In this document: piece by piece, positions 1 through 5,625 of the stretch
Layout: each line of letters starts with the position of its first letter
How positions within the stretch are numbered: the stretch's first letter is position 1
Assembly: GCA_043801935.1 (NCBI GenBank)
Contig: JAZDLO010000006.1
Location: 1 to 8,010, forward strand
Direction of reading: 5' to 3'
Source: JAZDLO01 sp043801935
GTDB taxonomy: Bacteria; Actinomycetota; Thermoleophilia; RBG-16-64-13
Length of the DNA stretch: 8,010 bases
Position numbers and translations under genes: made by a program
The notes under the pieces: generated by a model
Databases searched by the model: none
Seen by the model: only the letters and a program-made list of their open reading frames with translations
Told to the model about the DNA's origin: nothing

Positions 1-1904
1 CGCCCTCTACCGTCCCGGACCGCTGGAGGCCGAGATGATCGGGCCCTTCATCGACCGTCGCTGGGGCCTCGAGCCGGTCAGTCTCCCCCACCCCGCCATG
101 GCCGAGGCGGTGGCCGATACCTACGGGGTGATCCTCTACCAGGAGCAGGTGCTCCGCATCGCGCAAGCCGTGGCCGGGTTCGATCTCGCCGACGCCGACT
201 CCCTCCGCCGGGCCATGACCCGTGACCGCAGCCGGGAGGAGATGGGAAGGATCGGCGAGACCTTCATCAGCCGGCGCCGTGGGCCGGGGAGTGCCGGAGG
301 AGGCCGCCCGCGAGGTCTTCCGCCAACTGGAGGGCTTCGCCGCCTACGGGTTCAACAAGAGCCACTCGGTGTGCTTCGCCGTCATCAGCTACGCCACCGC
401 CTACCTCAAGGCCTACTACCCGGCCGAGTTCCTGTGCTCCGTCTTGAACAACTACCCCATGGGCTTCTACACCCCGCGCACCGTGCTGAACGACGCCCGC
501 CGCTTCGGGCTGGAGGTGCGGCCGCTGGACATCAACCTGTCGGGGCGGGGGTTCACGGTGGAGGACGAGATGGCGCCGGATGAGTGGGATGACGGGGCGG
601 CTAGTGAGACCTGCCGGGGCGCGGACGACGAGGCGGCTACACACACCGCCGGGGCGAAAGCCCCCTACGACCCCTTCGCCCAGGCCTGGACCGCCGAGCA
701 CGACTGGGGCCTCACCGAGGCCGATCTGGCCGAGCTACAGGCCGAGCAGGAGGGGGAGCAGGCCTATGCCGAAGCCCTGCGGGCGGCGCTGGAGCAGACA
801 CGTGAGAGCGACGAGCACGGTGGGGATGGGGAAATGGATGGGGCGAATCCTGGTCCGTCTGGGCCTGGGGGCGCCGCCAACGGGATCGCGAGTCCGGCAC
901 CGGGCGATGAGCCACCCCTGGACGGGGCGGCGCAGCCGTGCGGCGCCGCCCCCGAGCCAGGGCGCGAAGGCCGGCCTACCGGTGAGCCGGGGCGCGAAGC
1001 GCCCCCCAACCCCGGCGACCTCCTCCTCCCCCGCGCCCCCCGCGCCCGCGGCGGCGTGGAGCCCGGAGCCTGCCTCACCCCCACCTGCGGTATCGCCCCC
1101 GACGCCGCCCGAGCCCTTAGGGTGGGCTTCTCCTACCTCAAGCAGATGGGCGACCGCTCCTTCGACCGCATCGAGGAGGAACGCCGCCACGGCCCCTTCA
1201 CCAGCTTCGAGGACTTCTACCTGCGCACCCGCATCGACTACCCGGTGGCCGAGAACCTCATCCGGGTGGGCGCCTTCGACTCCCTGGAGCCCGACCGCAC
1301 CGAACTGCTCTGGCGCCTGCCCCTGCTGCACGATCGCCTGGAGGCGCTGGCCGGGTCGTCCGGACAGAGGCGCGGCCAGCTGCGGGCGTTCTTCTCCCCG
1401 CCCAGCCGCGCCGGACTGGAGCGCACCTGGAGCCTGGAGGACAAGGTCCGCTCCGAGCTCGAGCTGCTGGGGCTCACCGTGAGCTGCCATCCCCTCCGGC
1501 TCTACGAGGAGGAGCTCCGCCGGATGGGGGTGCGCATGAGCTACGAGCTCCCCGCCCTGGGAGACGAGGTCCCGGTGATGGTAGCCGGCGTCTACGAGCG
1601 GGCTCAGAACCCCTGGATGCGTTCGGGAAAAAGGACGATGTTCCTGACCCTAGAGGATGCCTACGGCCTCTTCGAGTGCGTGTGCTTCGAAAGTAAGCTG
1701 GCCAAGATCGCCCCGGTGGTGGCCCGGGCCAGCTACTTCCTGGTGCGCGGACGGCTGCAGAACAACCACAAGCGGGGATTGGCCATCGTGGCCGAAGACG
1801 TGCTGGACCTGGAGGAGGTGCTGGCGAGGAGGAGGGCCCGCAGGGCGCCAGGGGCTGCTGTGCCAGGCACCGGGACGACGGCTATTCCCAAGAAGGTGGG
1901 GTAA
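1..1904 (+). CDS. dnaE: DNA polymerase III alpha subunit, DnaE2/ImuC-like, C-terminal part with a frameshift
   Basis: Replicative or translesion DNA polymerase of the C family; the start and the catalytic palm aspartates lie left of the window. Visible in order are ALYRPGP (nt 2-22), VILYQEQVLRIA (nt 128-163), then FAAYGFNKSHSV (nt 339-371), the polymerase core/HhH region, and a C-terminal OB fold (about nt 1561-1810: VPVMVAGVYERAQNP ... MFLTLEDAYGLFECVCFE). The stretch LNNYPMGFYTP followed by NDARRFGLEVRPLDINLSG resembles error-prone DnaE2/ImuC more than DnaE1, where this region differs. The reading frame changes at nt 271-272: conserved sequence is in frame 2 up to ETFIS and in frame 3 from GAVGRGVPEEAAREVF, so one extra C would explain it. 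Between LSGRGFTVEDE and AARALRVGFSYLKQMG there is an insertion of about 175 codons absent from typical family members. The stop is TAA at 1902-1904. The family call is firm; DnaE2 versus another DnaE, and whether the product is made, are less sure. Confidence 0.8.
649..664. repeat. GC hairpin with GAAA tetraloop inside dnaE
   Basis: GGGGC (651-655), GAAA (656-659) and GCCCC (660-664) form a perfect 5-bp stem with a GNRA-type loop in the transcript. The preceding GCC makes the unit GCCGGGGCGAAAGCC, which resembles the two units at 954-970 and 984-1005 in the same insertion. The palindrome is directly visible; its function is unknown. Confidence 0.5.
954..1005. repeat. Pair of direct repeats, 30-bp period, ending in a strong GC hairpin
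   Basis: GAGCCAGGGCGCGAAGG (954-970) recurs as GAGCCGGGGCGCGAAGC (984-1000), 15 of 17 bases identical, in the same reading frame and encoding EPGRE twice. The second copy is part of a perfect 7-bp palindrome: GGGGCGC (989-995), GAA, GCGCCCC (999-1005). The repeats lie inside the dnaE insertion, which suggests it grew by duplication or by capture of a small palindromic element. Confidence 0.6.
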
Positions 1905-1973
1905 AGTCCCACGCCCGAGGCATCGAATCCCGCCCGGCTAAGCATCTTCATCCGGGCACACCCACAGGCCGAC

Positions 1974-2014
1974 TTGACAAATGAACAGGTTTTGTCGAAA
2001 CTATATCGACAAAA
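1974..2014 (+). promoter_or_regulatory. Probable abiE promoter with inverted-repeat operator
   Basis: A consensus -35 box TTGACA lies at 1974-1979 in a locally AT-rich stretch. A -10 box at 17-18 bp spacing is poor (AAACTA, 1998-2003), so the promoter assignment is moderate. Overlapping it is a perfect 9-bp inverted repeat, TTTTGTCGA (1990-1998) and TCGACAAAA (2006-2014), separated by 7 bp. A related half-site, TTGACAAA, overlaps the -35 box on its downstream side. AbiEi antitoxins of known systems repress their own operon by binding inverted repeats in the promoter. The position here, just upstream of the antitoxin gene, fits an autoregulatory operator; binding itself is inferred. Confidence 0.65.
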
Positions 2015-2074
2015 TACGTGCAAATATCAGACCGAGAGGACCTGCGCAGACGGCAACATTGGCCCGGGAACAAG

Positions 2075-2746
2075 ATGGCCGTTACCACAAACATACTAGA
2101 AATGCTTCGAGAGCGGGTATCAGGGGAGGAATTCGACCATCAAGCTCTCCTCGAGGCTGCGAAAGACTACGCTCGCCCTCGCGACGCGATCACTCGGTTG
2201 TTGAGGTCGGGCTCGGTCATCCGTATTGCCCCAGGCATTTACACCTTTGGACCTGCCTACCGGCGCCGTCCCTATTCCCTCGAGATCCTGGCGAATCTCA
2301 TCGCCGGACCCTCATACGTCTCCTTTGACTACGCCCTGCAGCATTATGGGCTGATCCCCGAGCGAGTCGAAGCCGTGACGTCTGGCATCGCGGGAAGACC
2401 CCGACGATTCGAAACCCCGGTGGGACTCTTCATCTATAGGTCAGTGCCCGAAAGAGCTTTTGCCGACGGCTTGCACCGAATTGAGATTGCGGGAGGCGGC
2501 GGCTACCTGATCGCCAGCGCGGAGAAAGCGCTCGCGGACAAGATCCGCGATGGGCGCGGCTCGGGCATCCGGAGCATCGACCAGATGGTTGCGCACCTCG
2601 TAGAGTCGCTCCGGATCGATCCTGATGCGCTCGCCGACTTGGACAGCAGAGAGGTCGAACATATCGCCGTCGTTTACGGCTCGTATCGGCTAAGACTTGT
2701 CTCAGCCGCCATTCGACGCTTGCAGCGGGAGCGTAGTCATGAATGA
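2075..2746 (+). CDS. abiEi: AbiEi-like antitoxin of a type IV toxin-antitoxin system
   Basis: A 223-residue protein. Residues about 20-60 form a winged helix-turn-helix (DHQALLEAAKDYARPRDAI, then RLLRSGSVIRIAPGIYTFG), with the 'RxLRxGxVxRxxxGxYxxG' wing typical of AbiEi antitoxins. Next comes the family segment SLEILANLIAGPSYVSFDYA followed by LQHYGLIPE, and a C-terminal half with YLIASAEKALADKI. In known systems it represses the operon through the N-terminal domain and counteracts AbiEii without forming a stable complex with it. I chose ATG 2075, which leaves the first residues of the winged helix intact; GGGAA at 2066-2070 is a weak and close ribosome site. A GTG at 2018 is in frame but lies almost on the operator and has no ribosome site. 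The last 8 bp overlap the toxin gene, implying translational coupling. Family and pairing are confident; subgroup is not. Confidence 0.88.
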   Translation: MAVTTNILEMLRERVSGEEFDHQALLEAAKDYARPRDAITRLLRSGSVIRIAPGIYTFGPAYRRRPYSLEILANLIAGPSYVSFDYALQHYGLIPERVEAVTSGIAGRPRRFETPVGLFIYRSVPERAFADGLHRIEIAGGGGYLIASAEKALADKIRDGRGSGIRSIDQMVAHLVESLRIDPDALADLDSREVEHIAVVYGSYRLRLVSAAIRRLQRERSHE

Positions 2747-3605
2747 GGCAGTCGCGCAACTTCTATCCCGCTACCGGCCGGAGACCTTGCGGGACTACCG
2801 GCAGGCTCTGCGCGAGATCCTACAGGACGTGGCCCTCCTCGGATTGTGGAGGAGCAACTTCTTCGACAAGGCCGCCTTCTATGGAGGCACAGCACTCCGA
2901 ATCCTCCACGGCTTGGATCGCTTTTCCGAAGACCTTGACTTCTCTCTGCTCGCGCCCGACCGAAGCTTCGACTTGTCACGCTACACCGCATCGCTCGAGC
3001 GGGAGGTACGCGCCTTCGGCTTCGACGTCACATGTGAGGAGAAAGCCGCCAAAGAGAGCCGTGCGGTTCGCTCCGCCTTCCTCAAAGCCGACACTGTGAA
3101 GGAACTACTCACGATCGAGGCGCGCCCGGAAGTCATCGCCGGGATCCCCAAGGGACAGCTCATCAAGATCAAGTTGGAGGTGGATACGGATCCGCCGCCC
3201 GGTTTCGAGACGCAAGTGAGATTCCTGCTGCAACCGGTCCCGTTCTCGGTGCGCACGTACTCCCTCCCCGATCTGTTCGCGGGCAAGATGCACGCTCTTC
3301 TCTACCGCAAGTGGGGCAACAGGGTCAAAGGGAGGGACTGGTACGACCTCGTCTGGTTTGCCGGCAACTACCCGGAGCTGAGGTTGAGCCATTTGGAGCA
3401 GCGTATGCTGCAGAGCGGCGATTGGACCGGGCCCGGCGTGCTGGTAGGCGACGCCTTGAAGCAGCTCCTGGACGATGCCATCGAGGCCCTGGACGTGGAG
3501 CGAGCCCGTCGCGACGTCGAACCATTTGTCCGCGACCCAGCGGCCCTGCGAGTTTGGTCCAAGAAGTTCTTCCGAGATGTGGCGGATCGGATCGTCTTCC
3601 TATGA
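2739..3605 (+). CDS. abiEii: AbiEii-family nucleotidyltransferase toxin
   Basis: A 288-residue DUF1814/AbiEii protein of the DNA polymerase beta-like nucleotidyltransferase fold. Signature motifs are all visible: GGTALR (49-54) with SEDLDF (63-68), which supply the nucleotide- and metal-binding residues; IKIKLEVDTDPP (142-153) with the family lysine; FAGKMHALL (180-188); and KGRDWYDLVW (197-206). Related toxins such as MenT transfer nucleotides to tRNA 3' ends and stop growth, and AbiE systems abort phage infection; the substrate here is not shown. The ATG at 2739 overlaps the antitoxin stop and is preceded by GGGAG at 2727-2731 with 7 bp spacing, which decides this start over an in-frame upstream one at 2697. 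No key motif is missing, so it is probably active. Confidence 0.92.
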   Translation: MNEAVAQLLSRYRPETLRDYRQALREILQDVALLGLWRSNFFDKAAFYGGTALRILHGLDRFSEDLDFSLLAPDRSFDLSRYTASLEREVRAFGFDVTCEEKAAKESRAVRSAFLKADTVKELLTIEARPEVIAGIPKGQLIKIKLEVDTDPPPGFETQVRFLLQPVPFSVRTYSLPDLFAGKMHALLYRKWGNRVKGRDWYDLVWFAGNYPELRLSHLEQRMLQSGDWTGPGVLVGDALKQLLDDAIEALDVERARRDVEPFVRDPAALRVWSKKFFRDVADRIVFL

Positions 3606-3624
3606 AGGGCTGAGGGCTGCGGAA

Positions 3625-4332
3625 GTGATACGGACCATCAAACTGGATGTCTCGGACGGAGTGAGCGTCACCGCCAAGGTCGACGCCGCCAGCCGGATGA
3701 CCGCCGGCACCCCAGGATTAGTGCTCGCGCACGGAGCCAACAACGACCTCGACCACCCGCTGCTCGCCTCTGTAGCCGCCACGCTCGCCCGCGAGAACGC
3801 GGCGCTCGTGCTCCGCTTCAACTTCCCCTACACCGAGCGAGGGGCCACCTCTCCCGATCCGCGCCATGTCCTCGAGGGGACATACCGGCGAGCGTACGAT
3901 GTGCTGGTGAACGAGTTGCTGGGACCCGGCGCGCCCGTGTTCCTGGGAGGAAAGTCGTTGGGCGGGCGGTTGGCGACCGAGCTTGCCTCCGGAGCACTGG
4001 AGGGGGGCGCGCTGCCGGCCTCCGGACTCGTGGTCCTCGGCTATCCCTTACACGCGCCGGGCCGGCAAGACCGGCTGAACGTCAAGCCGCTGCAGGGGAT
4101 CGAGATACCGAACCTCTTCTTCCTCGGCACCCGCGATCCCTTCTGCGAGTCGGAGCTGCTCGAGCCCATCCTCGCGGGTCTGCTCTCTCCCGGGCGCCTT
4201 GTTGTCGTCGAGGGCGGAGACCATTCGTTCCTCTTGCCTAAATCGTCGGGCCGGGGAGCCGAAGACGAATATGAGGCGATCGGCGTCGAGGCAGCGGCCT
4301 TTGTGAGGGAAGTCGGAGGCGCGGCTGCGTAG
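3625..4332 (+). CDS. Alpha/beta hydrolase of the TEX30/KANSL3-like family
   Basis: A 235-residue alpha/beta hydrolase. The fold's landmarks are visible: strand and oxyanion loop LVLAHGANN (32-40), RFNFPYTERG (64-73), the nucleophile elbow GGKSLGGR with Ser111, LVVLGYPLHAPG (135-146), the acid GTRDPF with Asp171, and the base GGDHSF with His200. The RFNFPY and GYPLHAPG segments are characteristic of the TEX30/KANSL3-like group, often annotated as alpha/beta hydrolase or dienelactone-hydrolase-like; substrates are unknown. No signal peptide is seen, so it is probably cytosolic. I chose GTG 3625 because GAGGG (3612-3616) lies 8 bp upstream and the fold begins immediately; an in-frame ATG at 3577 would lie inside abiEii. 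It starts 19 bp after abiEii on the same strand and is probably cotranscribed. A role in the toxin-antitoxin system is not known. Confidence 0.85.
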   Translation: MIRTIKLDVSDGVSVTAKVDAASRMTAGTPGLVLAHGANNDLDHPLLASVAATLARENAALVLRFNFPYTERGATSPDPRHVLEGTYRRAYDVLVNELLGPGAPVFLGGKSLGGRLATELASGALEGGALPASGLVVLGYPLHAPGRQDRLNVKPLQGIEIPNLFFLGTRDPFCESELLEPILAGLLSPGRLVVVEGGDHSFLLPKSSGRGAEDEYEAIGVEAAAFVREVGGAAA

Positions 4333-4379
4333 ACGGTTCCGGTGGGGTTGCACGAGGTCAGCTTGAGGAAGGCCGCCCC

Positions 4380-4475
4380 AACGCCGCCCGAGCGCTGCGC
4401 GTGGGCTTCAGCTACCTCAAGCAGATGGGCGAGCGACCCGCCCTGACCGCGAGGATCACGTCTTCGGTGGGGTAA
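4380..4475 (+). pseudogene. Diverged dnaE fragment (second copy of an internal segment)
   Basis: Nt 4380-4436 read NAARALRVGFSYLKQMGER, matching the dnaE segment at 1101-1157 (DAARALRVGFSYLKQMGDR) at all but two conservative positions. Most DNA differences are synonymous (GCC/GCG, CTT/CTG, AGG/CGC, TCC/AGC), so the fragment comes from a related but already diverged dnaE, not from a fresh copy of the neighbour. The frame runs on through PALTARITSSVG to TAA at 4473-4475, whose GGTGGGGTAA also matches the dnaE stop region (1895-1904). No promoter or start is seen. The match is too short to be a gene; it is best read as a recombination scar or deletion remnant. Confidence 0.7.
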
Positions 4476-4498
4476 GCGATCCGCCGATGCCCGGCAGC

Positions 4499-5113
4499 TC
4501 AGACGTGCCCGGTGGCAGTTGTTGCGGAGGCACCGACAAGCCCTCCCTGGCTTCCCCCGAGCCTTCGCTCCAGGACATCCCGCACATGTATGGAGGTGGG
4601 ATCCTTTCTACTCAAGAAGGTCCGCTGCCGGAGGAAGTCGTTGACCAACGAGATGACCGACCAGTAAGACGTTTCACCGCTCACCTCCGGGTGCTTCTCG
4701 TACCTCCCGAACCACTCCACAACGTCCGCCCAGCGCCAGACTCGACTTCGTCCCGACCCGACTCTCGTCGAGGGAGCCGGAAAACCGCCGGGGCCTCTCT
4801 CACCGCGTATCAGCAGGCGAATACTTTCGGTCGTTCGCCCCGTCCGACGGGCGATATCCGCGATCGTGACAAGATCATCGGGCTCGACCCGCACCACCGT
4901 AGCGCCGACCCCAGCACTCTCGATGGTCTGGATCGCCGAAACCACGGCTTCCAGCAGGTCGTCCGCCTCTCTCGAGAAAGCGGCGAAAAAGACTCCTGCC
5001 GACTGTCCGATCGTTGCGTCGTCGGCGCCAGCGACACAAAGAGCTTCGAAGGTCTCCTCGGTCAACTCGTCGTCTTCAAGCTCAAGGATCAGCGTGAAAT
5101 CAAATGTCTCCAA
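4499..5113 (-). CDS. Helix-turn-helix DNA-binding protein with DFTLIL N-terminal domain
   Basis: A 204-residue protein. Residues 1-78 form a small alpha/beta domain starting METFDFTLILE and ending with a repeated-looking SAIQTIESAGVGATVVRVEPDD. Residues about 82-135 form a MerR/excisionase-like helix-turn-helix: VTIADIARRTGRTTESIRLL, then RGERGPGGFPAP and the wing WRWADVVEWF. I know this arrangement from hypothetical DNA-binding proteins that are common in Actinobacteria; their targets are not established. The start is TTG at 5113-5111: GAGGTGA lies 6 bp upstream, and the nearby ATG (5118-5116) is out of frame. The C-terminal 70 residues are not recognised. It is transcribed alone, converging on the hydrolase gene. 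It may regulate nearby genes, but no matching site was identified. Confidence 0.8.
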   Translation of the reverse strand: METFDFTLILELEDDELTEETFEALCVAGADDATIGQSAGVFFAAFSREADDLLEAVVSAIQTIESAGVGATVVRVEPDDLVTIADIARRTGRTTESIRLLIRGERGPGGFPAPSTRVGSGRSRVWRWADVVEWFGRYEKHPEVSGETSYWSVISLVNDFLRQRTFLSRKDPTSIHVRDVLERRLGGSQGGLVGASATTATGHV

Positions 5114-5136
5114 CTCATCTCACCTCTTGCGTTGCT

Positions 5137-5145
5137 ATTATACCA
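5137..5145 (-). promoter_or_regulatory. Extended -10 promoter of the helix-turn-helix gene
   Basis: On the minus strand TGGTATAAT is a perfect -10 hexamer with the TGn extension. No good -35 is present (TTGTGT at 16 bp is poor), as is usual for extended -10 promoters. Transcription would start near 5130, leaving a leader of about 17 bases that contains the ribosome site. The AT-rich context stands out from the surrounding GC-rich DNA. Confidence 0.65.
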
Positions 5146-5349
5146 ACACAGCACATGAACACAAGCAGCGATCTGGAGTGGTAGCGTTCCACCGAGCTGA
5201 ATACTGGGGAGCAGACCATGGGAGCCAGTCTGCCGCGTTGCTCCGGCGCTAGCCTCCAGCGAAAGATGGACCTTGGCAGCGCGCAGCAGGATCTCCTGAC
5301 AGTCTTGGGACCATCGACACCCTGCGACTCACACACTAGGGACGATCAC

Positions 5350-5613
5350 ATGCCCGGCGACCCTCACAAGGCGCATCTGACCCTTGTAGCGGTGACCGAC
5401 GCTCCGACCGCCCCCGGAGACCGGCCGGCGACAGCAGGTCCGGCCGCGTACCAGTTCAAGGTCACACTGGCCCGGATCACTCCGGCCGTCTGGCGACGGT
5501 TTCTTATCTCTAACCAGGCGACTCTGCGCCGGCTCCACTTGACTATCCAGATCGTGGGCGGCTGGCGGAATTGTCACCTCCATCTGTTCGAGATCGGCGG
5601 AGTCCGATACGGC
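5350..5613 (+). pseudogene. Truncated plasmid pRiA4b ORF-3-like protein, N-terminal half
   Basis: ATG 5350 is preceded by AGGGA (5338-5342) at 7 bp. After about 32 linker residues, YQFKVTLARITPAVWRRFLI (34-53) and LHLTIQIVGGW, NCHLHLFEIGGVRYG (to residue 88) follow the pRiA4b ORF-3 pattern closely (YxLkVtLxgixPxiWRR, then W..sHLHxFxIgGxxYG). The family continues for roughly another 80-100 residues with a YDFGD-type motif, but here similarity ends at nt 5613. The frame stays open to 5859, but from 5626 on it is only the antisense of the nuclease-helicase gene. The gene is therefore a remnant cut at that junction. Family function is unknown; members are common on plasmids and in accessory regions. 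Some conserved residues are changed (NCHLH), consistent with decay. Confidence 0.75.
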
Positions 5614-5625
5614 CTTGTTCCCACT

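Larger units (their letters stand above)
570..1100 (+). other. In-frame low-complexity insertion within dnaE
   Basis: About 175 codons sit between the conserved LSGRGFTVEDE and AARALRVGFSYLKQMG segments, which in ordinary DnaE2-type polymerases are only a few residues apart. The first part is acidic (DEWDDGAASE ... GADDEAA), followed by a probably helical stretch (DLAELQAEQEGEQAYAEALR). The rest is Gly/Pro/Ala-rich and probably disordered (NPGPSGPGGAANG, PEPGREGRPTGEPGREAPPN). No stop interrupts the frame. It contains GC palindromes of related sequence, annotated separately. Exact edges are judged by eye from where family similarity stops and resumes. Confidence 0.65.

Noticed and set aside
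735..1490. Long minus-strand open frame opposite dnaE
   Set aside because: It is a GC-driven antisense shadow: the plus strand carries conserved polymerase sequence and the minus product shows no domain.
1932..1957. Possible terminator after dnaE: GCCCGG and CCGGGC with a 14-base loop
   Set aside because: The stem is only 6 bp, the loop is long and no T tract follows.
2018..2074. GTG 2018 as the abiEi start
   Set aside because: It lies 4 bp from the operator, has no ribosome site, and the added residues show no family similarity.
5163..5195. Weak inverted repeat around GGAGTGG and CCACC between the regulator and the pRiA4b remnant
   Set aside because: The arms are short and imperfect and could arise by chance.
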